A stretch of 64,000 bases of DNA from Bacillus sp. HSf4. GTDB taxonomy: Bacteria > Bacillota > Bacilli > Bacillales > Bacillaceae. The stretch covers positions 2,282,001 to 2,346,000 of the forward strand of contig NZ_CP120679.1 in NCBI RefSeq assembly GCF_029537375.1. The letters are read 5' to 3'. How positions within the stretch are numbered: the first letter of the stretch is position 1; each line of letters begins with the position of its first letter. The notes beneath the pieces were generated by a model. It ran no database searches and had not been told where the DNA came from. It saw only the letters and a list, made by a program, of their open reading frames with translations. The position numbers and the translations under genes are program-made. Shown one piece after another: positions 54,409 through 63,124 of this stretch.

Positions 54409-55011
54409 TTAGTGGCTCATCCAGTTGGGCGGTGTGTTTTGATCCCAGTATATGCTTCCGAGATCATGATGTGTCTGAAAGCCGTCTTCTGCGGTGTGGT
54501 AATGGAAATTAAACCAGTAGCCTTCATGCGGAGGCTTGTCCCGGCGGACATGAAACCGCAGCACGTCTTCACCGGTTTTTCGATTGTAGACGTGGAAGAT
54601 TTTCTCCGATTTTCCCGCTGTCGGCTTTCCGGAAACCACCAGATCCTGATATGCGTCATTGTCCTTCAGCGTCATGAGGTGGCTGACGATGATCTCTTCG
54701 ATTTTAGGCAGCACGTCCTGTCTGTACTCCTCTTCGATGACGGGCGAAATTCGGTTTCCGAATTTGGCAAACGATTGATCTTCCGCGGCATTCAGCATTT
54801 CATCCTTATAGGCGTCAAAAGAGGATTCAGATGCCTCTTCCCCGTCGGATTTGGTTTCCTCCCGCTTTTGATAAACAGCCGTATACCCGGTTTCTTTGAT
54901 GCTCTGGTGCTCTGTCGGCTTGTCCGCCATTAAAGCGGCAGGAGGAGAAACAAGACCGAATGTCGCAATTGTAAACAAGGCAACAAGAGCTTTTCTCATC
55001 CACATCTTCAT
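54409..55011 (-). CDS. ypjP: Conserved exported protein YpjP
   Basis: 200-residue protein with a cleavable signal peptide (about 1-28, VALFTIATFGLVSPPAALMA) and a conserved C-terminal domain (GYWFNFHYHTAEDGFQTHHDLG, PPNWMSH). Function unknown. ATG at 55011 follows AAGGGA at 11 bases; nine upstream codons to 55038 lack a ribosome site. Confidence 0.85.
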   Translation of the reverse strand: MKMWMRKALVALFTIATFGLVSPPAALMADKPTEHQSIKETGYTAVYQKREETKSDGEEASESSFDAYKDEMLNAAEDQSFAKFGNRISPVIEEEYRQDVLPKIEEIIVSHLMTLKDNDAYQDLVVSGKPTAGKSEKIFHVYNRKTGEDVLRFHVRRDKPPHEGYWFNFHYHTAEDGFQTHHDLGSIYWDQNTPPNWMSH

Positions 55012-55337
55012 GACTGGTTGGTTCCCTTCTATTGACATTCTTTTTCTCTTATTCTATCATATGTTGAATTTTCAGTCATTCAAAAGCTGATGATCGGGAA
55101 ATCGCTTAGAAAAAATACGAAGAAATCAAGATCCGGGGAATCTCTGTTCCCGCTTGATTTTATTATAACTTCGTTCGCCTGGTGTCAATTGAAAATCCGC
55201 CTTCAAGATGCACTGCGGCCGCCAAAATGTTCGAGCTTTCATGACCGGCCGGGTGGATTACGCTTAGAATATCATCGTTTTTGCAATCTGTCCGTTCCGA
55301 TGCGCCGGCCGGCACGATATAAGATATGTTACTTCAC
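55012..55337. other. Intergenic region between ypjP and leuA
   Basis: About 325 bases. Contains an AT-rich ypjP upstream sequence and a compound hairpin at 55118-55160 (AAATCAAG / CTTGATTT outer, GGGAA / TTCCC inner) that may end leuA transcription. The leftover sequence (55170-55330) shows no gene. Confidence 0.5.
55118..55160 (-). terminator. Possible leuA terminator
   Basis: Two-tier hairpin, AAATCAAG / CTTGATTT outside and CGGGAA / TTCCCC inside. The T-run is imperfect on both sides. Confidence 0.45.
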
Positions 55338-56909
55338 CTATTGTTCAACTTTAAGTAAATGATCGACCACCATGCAATTTATCGCATGAATATAAGCCCA
55401 TGCACTGGCTTTCATGATATCCGTATCCGTCGCTTTGGCTGTGTATTTCTCCCCTTTGTATTCCACCTGAATCTTCACTTTTCCTAATGCTTCTTTGCCT
55501 CTTGATACACTGCTGATGTTGTATTCAATCAATTTAGTATCAAATTCACTGATGTCAGCTATTGCGGAATATAGAGCATCGACGGGACCCGTACCTGTCG
55601 CACTCTTCTGCAGCACCTGCCCGCCCTTTTTCATTTTCACACTCGCAGAGGGGAAATGAGGATTGCAAATCACCTGCAAATCCATCAGCTCATAAAAGTG
55701 CTGGCTGATGTGCTCCACCTCTTGAGCGTGCACACTGTGTTTTTTGTAATAATTCTCAACGATCACATACAAATCATGGTGATAGACTTCTTTTTTTGCA
55801 TCCGCCAGTTCTAAAAAGTCTTCGAAAACTTCTTCAAATTGCGTCTGGGTCAACTGGTTTAAGGCCAATTTCTCAAGCGCGTTTTTCACGGCATGACGGC
55901 CTGATCGTGCGGTTAAAACAAGTTCCATATCATCAAGACCGACGTCGGCCGGGTTCATGATTTCATAAGCGTCTCTCGATTTCAATAAACCATCTTGGTG
56001 TATGCCGGAAGAGTGGGCGAACGCATTTTCACCCGTAATCGCTTTATTCACTTGTACATCAAGCCCCATAAAACTGCTAACAAGCCTGGAGGTATTGATC
56101 AATTCTTCCGTTTGAATATTGGTGTAGCCTTTGTAGACTGACGAACGTGTCTTCATCGCCATGACCACTTCTTCCAAGGCCGCATTCCCGGCGCGTTCGC
56201 CGATACCGTTCACCGTACATTCCACTTTATCAGCGCCATTTTTAACGGCTGCAAGTGTGTTCGCTGTCGCCATGCCGAGATCATTGTGGCAATGGACGCT
56301 TAAAAGCACTTGATCATTTATATTTTTCAATCGGTCATTGATTTTAAAGATCAATTCCCCGAATTCTTCAGGCTCTGCATACCCGACAGTATCAGGCACA
56401 TTAATGATCGTTGCCCCTGCATTGACAACAGCTTCAATTGTCGCCCACAAATATTCGAAATCAGAGCGTGAGGCGTCTTCTGTTGAATACTGCACATCCG
56501 GCAGAAGGGTTTTGGCATATTTTACTGCATCCACGCCGATATTCATGATCTGGCTTTTTGATTTGCCGAATTTCTTTTCCACATGAATATCCGATGTGCC
56601 TAAGACGATATGAATCAGCGGATGTTCAGCATGTTTCACACTTTGGTAAACCGAATCAATATCTGCTTTAACTGCTCTTGCCAGCGCCGTGATGACAACA
56701 TCATCCGCTTTGCCCACTTTGGCGGCAATTTCTTTGACGGCATGAAAATCACCAGCTGATGATGAAGGAAAACCGGCTTCAATCATATCAACTTGAAGCT
56801 TTTTTAGTTGGTGAGCGACTTCCAGTTTTTCATACAGATTCAGCTTAGCCCCCGGGACCTGCTCACCATCTCTCAAAGTCGTATCCAACACCCAAATCTT
56901 TCTTTCCAT
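55338..56909 (-). CDS. leuA: 2-Isopropylmalate synthase, free-standing copy
   Basis: 523-residue alpha-isopropylmalate synthase: catalytic TIM barrel with [14 protein letters not shown] (residues 7-20), metal-binding HCHNDLGMA and GIGERAGNA, then a full C-terminal LeuA regulatory domain (about 385-520) for leucine feedback. First committed step to leucine. ATG at 56909 follows AAAGGAG; 26 upstream codons lie in the T-box terminator and are not coding. It is alone, not beside leuB/C/D, and sits between ypjP and ypiP where B. subtilis has no such gene. A second leuA in an ilv-leu operon elsewhere is likely but not visible here. Confidence 0.93.
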   Translation of the reverse strand: MERKIWVLDTTLRDGEQVPGAKLNLYEKLEVAHQLKKLQVDMIEAGFPSSSAGDFHAVKEIAAKVGKADDVVITALARAVKADIDSVYQSVKHAEHPLIHIVLGTSDIHVEKKFGKSKSQIMNIGVDAVKYAKTLLPDVQYSTEDASRSDFEYLWATIEAVVNAGATIINVPDTVGYAEPEEFGELIFKINDRLKNINDQVLLSVHCHNDLGMATANTLAAVKNGADKVECTVNGIGERAGNAALEEVVMAMKTRSSVYKGYTNIQTEELINTSRLVSSFMGLDVQVNKAITGENAFAHSSGIHQDGLLKSRDAYEIMNPADVGLDDMELVLTARSGRHAVKNALEKLALNQLTQTQFEEVFEDFLELADAKKEVYHHDLYVIVENYYKKHSVHAQEVEHISQHFYELMDLQVICNPHFPSASVKMKKGGQVLQKSATGTGPVDALYSAIADISEFDTKLIEYNISSVSRGKEALGKVKIQVEYKGEKYTAKATDTDIMKASAWAYIHAINCMVVDHLLKVEQ

Positions 56910-56926
56910 AAAAAACACTCCTTTCT

Positions 56927-57211
56927 TGTATAAAAAAAGCCCCGTCTCTATTATGAAATAGAGACGAGGCATTGCTCGCGGTACCACTCTAATTGATTAA
57001 TCAATTCACATTAATCCACTCAAATTCGGCGGCTATCACCGCCTATCTTCGTAACGGGAGAATTCCGGCATCCCCTACTCCGTCTGTTTCAGGGTGCAGC
57101 TCATGGATGAGTTCAAAGGGTATAACTGCCGATTCACACCAGCCATCGGCTCTCTGAAAAGATTATAAACCTTCTACTATTTCCATTCTTCGCTTTGTGT
57201 TGATGTCATTT
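56927..57211 (-). promoter_or_regulatory. Leucine T-box riboswitch in the leuA leader
   Basis: Minus-strand leader with the T-box core AGAGTGGTACCGCG (56977-56990) that pairs with the uncharged tRNA 3' end, an AG-bulge region and Stem I, and a terminator GTCTCTATT / AATAGAGAC with a seven-T run (about 56934-56969). In Stem I the segment GAACTCATCC puts a CUC leucine codon at 57109-57111, the specifier position. Uncharged tRNA-Leu would let transcription reach leuA. Confidence 0.9.
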
Positions 57212-57217
57212 TTTGCA

Positions 57218-57246
57218 ATCATATAGGAGCAAACAGCAATTGTCAA
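57218..57246 (-). promoter_or_regulatory. Sigma-A promoter of leuA
   Basis: Minus strand TTGACA, 17 bases, TATGAT: near-consensus, giving a start near 57211. Confidence 0.88.
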
Positions 57247-57365
57247 TATTATTTTCAGAATATTTCATTCGTTTTATCCGGCGTAAATGAGAAACGCGCC
57301 TTTTCTTTTTACGATAAAACGTTTACAATCAAAGGTGAAAATTCCAAAACTGGGAGTGATCCTTT

Positions 57366-57440
57366 ATGGTAGAAGGACTATTCATCACTGCTTCATTGGT
57401 AACGCTCGCTTATTTTATCGTCATGGAAATCGCCGATTAA
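57366..57440 (+). CDS. 24-residue hydrophobic peptide
   Basis: ATG preceded by GGGAGTGATCCTTT. The peptide is nearly one membrane helix (LFITASLVTLAYFIVMEIAD) and its stop is followed at once by a strong terminator. It therefore looks like a complete single-gene unit. No family recognised; below the size of normal gene calling. Confidence 0.5.
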   Translation: MVEGLFITASLVTLAYFIVMEIAD

Positions 57441-57441
57441 A

Positions 57442-57472
57442 AAACACCCAAGGCGATTAGCTTTGGGTGTTT
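57442..57472. terminator. Bidirectional terminator between 24-residue gene and ypiP
   Basis: AAACACCCAA / TTGGGTGTTT with an 11-base loop. Confidence 0.88.
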
Positions 57473-57474
57473 AA

Positions 57475-58254
57475 TCATTCAGATTCAGGTTCGAGGACGC
57501 CGTAATGAAACAGGGCTGTTTTTCGCCTTTTCACACGGAAGCCGTATGTCTCAAAACGCGGACTTCTCCAGTGGTCTTTCAGGACGACTCTTTTTCTGGC
57601 TACCCGCAGTGCTTCACTTACACAGCCGGCAAACGAGAAATCGGTATGCGCCAGTTTTCTTAAAGGGGCGATGCCGTCAGATTCTTTGATTGCTTCATCA
57701 AACATTGGATCAAAGTAGACGATATCGGCCGAATCATCAGCAAGCTGTTGAAAATGTTTTAAACTGTCGCCTTGAATAACCTGAATTCTTCTCATCGCTT
57801 CGTTTAAAGGTGTGAGATCCGTCTCCCATGTCTCAAGCCCGTTTTCCACCAGAAAGGCCAGAAGCGGGCTTTTTTCAATGCCGCGGACTGTTCCCTTTTC
57901 ACCTGTCACAAGGCTTGCGATCATCGCATCTGAACCAAGGCCTAGCGTACAATCAAGGAGCGTGTCGCCCGGTTTAAGCTGAGCCGCTTCGATAAACGGA
58001 TCCGCCTCCCCTTTTAACAACCGCTTGGCGCGGAACATCGCCGAATTCGGATGGAAGAAGAACTTTTCTCCGTCTGCAAAATAAAGCTCAAAACGTTCTT
58101 TCCCGACCACAAGAACTTCATCCTGCTCCGTCTCCTGAATGAGTCGGATCGGCCGTTTTCTCCGTTCAGAAAACCGGCCATTGAGCGTCCGGCTGATCTT
58201 TTTTGCCGCAGATATGGTGGCTTCATTCGGTCTGTAGCTTGTCGTGACAATCAT
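57475..58254 (-). CDS. ypiP: SAM-dependent methyltransferase YpiP
   Basis: 259-residue class I methyltransferase related to RsmJ: motif I LDCTLGLGSDAMIASL (about residue 99), VYFDPMFD near 177 as the catalytic D/NPPY-like motif. Likely an RNA methyltransferase. ATG at 58254 follows GGAGAACAT. Confidence 0.85.
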   Translation of the reverse strand: MIVTTSYRPNEATISAAKKISRTLNGRFSERRKRPIRLIQETEQDEVLVVGKERFELYFADGEKFFFHPNSAMFRAKRLLKGEADPFIEAAQLKPGDTLLDCTLGLGSDAMIASLVTGEKGTVRGIEKSPLLAFLVENGLETWETDLTPLNEAMRRIQVIQGDSLKHFQQLADDSADIVYFDPMFDEAIKESDGIAPLRKLAHTDFSFAGCVSEALRVARKRVVLKDHWRSPRFETYGFRVKRRKTALFHYGVLEPESE

Positions 58255-58265
58255 ATGTTCTCCAT

Positions 58266-58292
58266 AAAAAATGCCCTTTTGGAGGGCATTTT
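58266..58292. terminator. Terminator between yphP and ypiP
   Basis: AAAAATGCCCT / AGGGCATTTT hairpin. Confidence 0.85.
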
Positions 58293-58725
58293 AGCAATGT
58301 TTTTCAAACGCGTCCGTGATGTTTTTCATAATTTCCGCCATTTCGCGGCCTTCGATTTCTTCACGCGGGATAAAATGGACGACTTCTTTTCCTTTCAGCA
58401 AAGCCATAGAAGGAGAAGAAGGCTCAAACCCTTCAAAGTATTCCCGCATTTTCGCCGTAGCTTCACGATCCTGTCCGGCAAACACGGTAACGGTCTCGTC
58501 AGGACCGTTTTCGCTTGAGCTGACGGCCTGAACGGCGGCAGGTCTGGCCAGTCCTGCGGCACATCCGCAGACTGAATTGACGACAACGAAAGTCGTGCCT
58601 TCGCTGGCCTCCATAAACTGTTCCACTTCTTCTGCTGTCGTGAGCTCTTTAAAACCGGCCTGGACCAATTCCTGACGCATTGGCAGAACGAGCTGACGCA
58701 TGTATTCTTCATAAGCTGTTGACAT
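58291..58725 (-). CDS. brxA: Bacilliredoxin BrxA (YphP)
   Basis: 144-residue DUF1094 protein with the CGC active site in VNSVCGCAAGLARPA (about residues 53-55). It removes bacillithiol from mixed disulfides on proteins; the thiol is made via bshB2 (11.7 kb). ATG at 58725. Its ribosome site lies in the 3' arm of a long hairpin, see 58733-58782, and the gene follows ilvD by 78 bases. Confidence 0.93.
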   Translation of the reverse strand: MSTAYEEYMRQLVLPMRQELVQAGFKELTTAEEVEQFMEASEGTTFVVVNSVCGCAAGLARPAAVQAVSSSENGPDETVTVFAGQDREATAKMREYFEGFEPSSPSMALLKGKEVVHFIPREEIEGREMAEIMKNITDAFEKHC

Positions 58726-58732
58726 ATAAAAG

Positions 58733-58782
58733 CCCCCTCTATAAACCTTTAACTACTGATGTAAAGGATACTATAGAGGGGG
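58733..58782 (-). promoter_or_regulatory. Long hairpin covering the yphP ribosome site
   Basis: CCCCCTCTATA (58733-58743) pairs with 58772-58782 and an inner CCTTTA (58746-58751) with TAAAGG (58762-58767). On the minus strand the 3' arm contains the AGAGGGGG ribosome site, seven bases before the ATG, and is followed by CTTTTA. It could act as an attenuator/terminator after ilvD or mask translation. Confidence 0.65.
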
Positions 58783-58803
58783 GAGAATTTCAAACGTCCG
58801 CCG

Positions 58804-60480
58804 TTAGATTTTCATAATTCCGCCTGTATTGGCAGATGTCACAAGCTTGGAATAGCGGGCGAGATAGCCTGTCTTCACTTTTGGCTCAAAGCCCGGCCAG
58901 TTTGCTTTTCTTTTTTCCCATTCTTCATCTGATATTTCAATATTCAAGATCCGCTTTTCGATATCCACGACAATATGGTCGCCGTTTTCTACAAAAGCAA
59001 GCGGTCCGCCTTCAGCCGCTTCCGGAGAAACGTGGCCGATCGAAAGCCCCCGCGAAGCTCCGGAAAAGCGGCCGTCCGTGATCAGCGCGACTTTAGGCCC
59101 GAGCCCCATGCCGACGATCTGAGAAGTCGGGGCGAGCATTTCAGGCATTCCGGGTCCGCCTTTAGGCCCTTCGTAGCGGATGATGACAACGTCTCCCGCT
59201 TTGACTTTGCGGTTGATGATGCCGTCGAGCGCTTCTTCCTGCGAATCAAACACCACAGCAGGACCCTCATGACGGGTGATGCCGTCCTGGACGCCGCCGG
59301 TTTTAATGATCGCCCCGTCAGGCGCCAGGTTGCCGAAGAGTACGGCAAGTCCGCCCTGTTCTGAAAACGGCTTGTCGATCGGATGAATGATATCATAGTC
59401 CTGCACTTCACATCCGGCAATATTTTCGCCGAGCGTTTTCCCCGTTACTGTCATCGTATCTAAATGGAGTGCGCCTTCTTTTTTAGACAGCTCATTTAAA
59501 ACCGCTGTCACGCCTCCGGCTGTATGAAGATCTTCAATAAATACATCTGATGCCGGGGCCAGTTTTGATAAATGAGGAACCCTTGCCGCGACCTCATTGA
59601 TCCGTTCCAGCGAATAGTCAACGCCCGCTTCATTGGCGATCGCCAGCGTATGAAGGATCGTATTGGTCGATCCGCCGAGCGCCATATCGAGCGCAAACGC
59701 ATTGTCAATCGCTTTTTCCGTGACGATGTCGCGCGGTTTTAAATCCGCCTTGATCAGCTCCATCAGCTGGCGGGCCGATTGTTTGGCAAACTCTCTTCTG
59801 TCCGGTGACGTCGCTAAGATGGTGCCGTTGCCCGGCAGTGCGATGCCCAAGGCTTCGGAAAGGCAGTTCATCGAATTGGCTGTGAACATTCCCGAACATG
59901 ATCCGCATGTCGGACAGCCAAACTGTTCAAGTTCCTCAAGCCCTTTTTCATCGATTTTGCCAGATTGATAGGCGCCGACGCCTTCAAATACAGAAGAAAG
60001 CGAGATTTTCCGTCCGTCGCTCGTTCTTCCCGCTTCCATCGGACCTCCGCTGACAAAAACGGTCGGAATATTGATCCGCATCGCTGCCATGATCATCCCC
60101 GGGGTGATTTTGTCACAGTTTGGAATACATACCATCCCGTCAAACCAATGAGCGGAAACAACCGTCTCAACGGAATCGGCGATGATTTCCCGGCTCGGAA
60201 GGGAGTATCTCATGCCGATATGCCCCATCGCAATCCCGTCATCGACTCCGATCGTATTGAATTCAAACGGCACCCCGCCGGCTTCTCTGATGGCCTCTTT
60301 GACGATTTTTCCAAATTCCTGCAAATGGACATGACCCGGTACGATATCAATATATGAGTTGCATACGGCAATAAACGGTTTGCCGAAGTCCTCTTCCTTT
60401 ACCCCTGCCGCACGAAGCAAGCTGCGGTGCGGTGCTCTGTCGATCCCTTTTTTTATCATGTCACTGCGTAAACCTGTCAT
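58804..60480 (-). CDS. ilvD: Dihydroxyacid dehydratase
   Basis: 558-residue Fe-S dehydratase for valine, leucine and isoleucine synthesis. Cluster cysteines appear in CIPNCDK and [16 protein letters not shown]; the IlvD signatures GGSTNTILH and [14 protein letters not shown] follow. ATG at 60480 lies after AGGAGGATCACC; six codons upstream to 60498 overlap that site. A CodY-box and a promoter precede it. Confidence 0.96.
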   Translation of the reverse strand: MTGLRSDMIKKGIDRAPHRSLLRAAGVKEEDFGKPFIAVCNSYIDIVPGHVHLQEFGKIVKEAIREAGGVPFEFNTIGVDDGIAMGHIGMRYSLPSREIIADSVETVVSAHWFDGMVCIPNCDKITPGMIMAAMRINIPTVFVSGGPMEAGRTSDGRKISLSSVFEGVGAYQSGKIDEKGLEELEQFGCPTCGSCSGMFTANSMNCLSEALGIALPGNGTILATSPDRREFAKQSARQLMELIKADLKPRDIVTEKAIDNAFALDMALGGSTNTILHTLAIANEAGVDYSLERINEVAARVPHLSKLAPASDVFIEDLHTAGGVTAVLNELSKKEGALHLDTMTVTGKTLGENIAGCEVQDYDIIHPIDKPFSEQGGLAVLFGNLAPDGAIIKTGGVQDGITRHEGPAVVFDSQEEALDGIINRKVKAGDVVIIRYEGPKGGPGMPEMLAPTSQIVGMGLGPKVALITDGRFSGASRGLSIGHVSPEAAEGGPLAFVENGDHIVVDIEKRILNIEISDEEWEKRKANWPGFEPKVKTGYLARYSKLVTSANTGGIMKI

Positions 60481-60510
60481 GGTGATCCTCCTAAACATTT
60501 TTACATTCTT

Positions 60511-60525
60511 TATTTTCTGAATATT
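60511..60525 (-). promoter_or_regulatory. CodY box upstream of ilvD
   Basis: Minus strand AATATTCAGAAAATA, two mismatches to AATTTTCWGAAAATT, 30 bases before the ilvD start in the leader, a typical roadblock position. A weaker AACAGAAAATAT lies in the promoter spacer. Confidence 0.6.
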
Positions 60526-60630
60526 CAGTTTTAAAAACGGTCCATCGGCCGCATCTCCCTCAAGATGGCGGCTTCATTTGTCAATCATTCCCCAATATCA
60601 GAACCTCCACATTCCATATGATTGCTAACT

Positions 60631-60659
60631 ACTATATATATTTTCTGTTTGTTTTTCAA
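60631..60659 (-). promoter_or_regulatory. Sigma-A promoter of ilvD
   Basis: Minus strand TTGAAA, 17 bases, TATAGT, about 150 bases before ilvD. Confidence 0.6.
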
Positions 60660-60765
60660 CAATATTCGAAATATTTTTATAGAAAAAGTCATATTTTTTG
60701 ACAGAATCCTTGATTTTGTCCCGTCCTCTGTTCGGAACAGGTCATAATGGAATAGTATTCCATTA

Positions 60766-60794
60766 GAAAAAGGCGCTGGAAACAGCGCCTTTAC
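60766..60794. terminator. ypgR terminator
   Basis: AAAAAGGCGCTG / CAGCGCCTTT with a four-base GAAA loop; overlaps the ypgR stop. Confidence 0.92.
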
Positions 60795-61930
60795 CCGTTT
60801 TCTTTCTTGCGGCTTTCCGTCATTTGTTTCCAGACGGAACCTTTCGCTTCTTCACCGTGTTCAATCCGTTCGATCGCCATTTTGATCTGCAGGCTGACTT
60901 CAAACTCCGGATCATTTTCGGCCTCTTTTAAAGCGGGAAGGGCGCTTTCATCGCCGACTTCGTATAAAAACATCGCGGCCCGCCAGCGAACGAGCTTGTT
61001 CGGGTCCTTTAACGCTTTTATCATCGCCGGGATGGCTTCAGGGCTGCCGATGTCTGACAGGCAGTCTCCCGCAGTCCTTCTGACGGTGACCGTTTTATCC
61101 TCGAGCGCCTTGTATAAAAGCGGAAGAACTTCAGGCGTTTCGATCATACCCAAATAAACGACGGCCAGCCTTCTGATCGATGTTTTCGGATCATGGAGCG
61201 CTTTTTCGAGCACAGGAATGTCCTCTTTCTTCGGATCCATTTGTTCCAGGTGGGCATAGCGTTTTTGCCAATCTTCATCATCAAGCATATCAGGTGTGAC
61301 CTGATAAGATTTTCTTTGCAAGGATTGCCTTTCGCTGCCTTTGTCCTGCGAAGCGACGGCTTCCGTTAGTTTCCGGAGGCGTTCTTCATCATAAGCAGCT
61401 TGAAGCTCTTCTGTCACTTCTCGGCCGATTTCGGAGAAATCGCCGAATCTGACGCCTTGTTCCTTCCAGGAACGCTCAAGGACGACATTGCTAGACGCCG
61501 TTTTCAGTTTGAGAATCGCCTCCTGAAACCGCTCCGGCAAGCCAAAGCGTTCTTCGCGCTCACCATCGGTCAGCTTGACCTGCATCGGAATTCCGCTGAA
61601 CATCTGCACAAATACTTTAACCTCGCCGAACGATTCTTTTTCTTGAGCAGCTGAATCGCTTTCTTCCGCTTCCTCCATTCCGAAGGCGGAACGAACGGCC
61701 GGGAGAATGTCTTTCCAGTCGAACCGGGCATTCCGCTCAACAGCCAGGAAATCTGCGACATGGTAGACGCCTTTTACCCCGTCTATGTTCAAAATTTGCC
61801 GGATGACCGGCGGCGCCCCATCCGCTTGGTCCTTCTTATAGTTATTGCTTTTACCGGCAGGCAGTTCTTCGGTTAAAATCACCTTCATCGTATTTGGACT
61901 TGGTGTCGGTTCTATAGATTTGATTTTCAT
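60791..61930 (-). CDS. ypgR: YpgR: Nfu-N domain plus HEAT repeats (CvfC family)
   Basis: 379-residue protein. N-terminal Nfu_N-like domain (about 1-90, SIEPTPSPNTMKVILTEELP) lacking the CxxC Fe-S motif; a middle domain; and C-terminal HEAT/PBS-lyase repeats (about 235-355, repeated VRRTAGDCLSDIGSPEAIPA-type units). Related to the staphylococcal conserved virulence factor C. Biochemical role unknown. The second ATG (61930) has better spacing to GAGGGGG than the first. Confidence 0.88.
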   Translation of the reverse strand: MKIKSIEPTPSPNTMKVILTEELPAGKSNNYKKDQADGAPPVIRQILNIDGVKGVYHVADFLAVERNARFDWKDILPAVRSAFGMEEAEESDSAAQEKESFGEVKVFVQMFSGIPMQVKLTDGEREERFGLPERFQEAILKLKTASSNVVLERSWKEQGVRFGDFSEIGREVTEELQAAYDEERLRKLTEAVASQDKGSERQSLQRKSYQVTPDMLDDEDWQKRYAHLEQMDPKKEDIPVLEKALHDPKTSIRRLAVVYLGMIETPEVLPLLYKALEDKTVTVRRTAGDCLSDIGSPEAIPAMIKALKDPNKLVRWRAAMFLYEVGDESALPALKEAENDPEFEVSLQIKMAIERIEHGEEAKGSVWKQMTESRKKENG

Positions 61931-61966
61931 CATCGTCCCCCTCTGTTCAAAGATCCGGGTCTTATT

Positions 61967-62632
61967 CTACCATAACCCCCGCTCTCGATCTATCAGAGCG
62001 GTTTGGCTAAAGGCGGCGCACTCGTTTTTTAGTTCTTTGAGAAAGGCCAGCATCACTTCATGCCGCTGTTTGGCCAGCATCCGGCCCGTTTTTGTGTTCA
62101 TCAGATCCTTTAGATGAAGAAGCTTCTCATCAAAATGCTTTAGCGCGGAAGGAATGTCGTGTTCTGGCGTTCCATCGCTGTACAGCATGTGGCCTTTTGC
62201 TCCGGCATACATGAAAGCCCTGGCGATTCCCACGGCGCCGATGGCGTCGAGACGGTCGGCGTCCTGTACAGACATTCCTTCTTTTGAGAGCTTGACATCT
62301 TTATATTTCTCTCTGTCCCTGAACGATATCTTCGTGATGATGCCGATGATTGCGGCCGCAGCTTTTTCTTCTACATTCCAGTCTGCAAAACGGCTGTACA
62401 GTTCCTCAAGCGAAACCCGGTGTTCGTCAGACAGCTTCACATCGATTACATCGTGGAGGAGGGCGGCAGCTTCTGTAATAAACAGGTCGGCCCCTTCTTC
62501 TTTTGCGATCGCAAGGCTTACGGAGCGCACCCTTTTAATATGGAGCCAATCGTGTCCCGTCCCTTCACCGGCGAGCTTTTCTTTTACCCACTTTGACATT
62601 TGGCTGATCTGCTTCCTTTTTTGCTGATTCAT
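61967..62632 (-). CDS. ypgQ: HD-domain phosphohydrolase YpgQ
   Basis: 221-residue HD-superfamily protein: H in GHDWLHIKRV, HD in ALLHDVIDVKL, and D in VQDADRLDAIGAVG, the full metal set. Homologue in B. subtilis is reported as a dNTP pyrophosphohydrolase. ATG at 62632 overlaps the gpo stop (ATGA), so translation is coupled; the longer frame to 62740 would lie inside gpo. Confidence 0.9.
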   Translation of the reverse strand: MNQQKRKQISQMSKWVKEKLAGEGTGHDWLHIKRVRSVSLAIAKEEGADLFITEAAALLHDVIDVKLSDEHRVSLEELYSRFADWNVEEKAAAAIIGIITKISFRDREKYKDVKLSKEGMSVQDADRLDAIGAVGIARAFMYAGAKGHMLYSDGTPEHDIPSALKHFDEKLLHLKDLMNTKTGRMLAKQRHEVMLAFLKELKNECAAFSQTALIDRERGLW

Positions 62633-63108
62633 CCCAGCCATTTTTGAATGGTCTCTTCCATTTCTTTTGGATTGGTCTGCGGAGAGAAGCGCGCGACGTT
62701 TTCCCCTTTTTGATCGACGAGAAACTTCGTAAAATTCCATTTGACTGCTTTCGTTCCGAGCATCCCTTTTGCTTCGTTCGTCAAATGCCGAAACAGCGGA
62801 TGTGCCTTTTCGCCTTTCACATCCACTTTGGCAAACATCGGAAATGTCACACCGTAATTCATGCTGCAGAATTCTTCTATGTCTTTTTCATCGCCCGGTT
62901 CCTGGTTCATGAATTGATTGCTTGGAAACCCCAAAACGACAAGCCCCCTGTCTTTATATGTATCATAGAGATCCTGAAGCTGTTTATATTGCGGTGTGAA
63001 TCCGCATTTGCTGGCCGTGTTGACGATGAGAAGAACCTTTCCTTCATACGGTTTAAGCGTCGTTTCTTCACCTTTAATCGTTTTGACGCGGATATCATAT
63101 ATCGACAT
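62629..63108 (-). CDS. gpo: Thiol peroxidase of the glutathione peroxidase family
   Basis: 159-residue Gpx-like protein (BsaA/Gpo) with the peroxidatic Cys in NTASKCGFTPQY (Cys, not selenocysteine), the Gln/Trp tetrad partners in FPSNQF and WNFTKF, and no second domain. Probably uses thioredoxin or bacillithiol. ATG at 63108 follows AGGGAGGGATCGTC. Followed by coupled ypgQ. Confidence 0.93.
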   Translation of the reverse strand: MSIYDIRVKTIKGEETTLKPYEGKVLLIVNTASKCGFTPQYKQLQDLYDTYKDRGLVVLGFPSNQFMNQEPGDEKDIEEFCSMNYGVTFPMFAKVDVKGEKAHPLFRHLTNEAKGMLGTKAVKWNFTKFLVDQKGENVARFSPQTNPKEMEETIQKWLG

Positions 63109-63124
63109 GACGATCCCTCCCTTT

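Larger units (their letters stand above)
60481..60790. other. Intergenic region between ilvD and ypgR
   Basis: About 310 AT-rich bases. Holds the ilvD promoter, CodY box and the ypgR terminator. No T-box core was found here and no gene. Confidence 0.7.
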
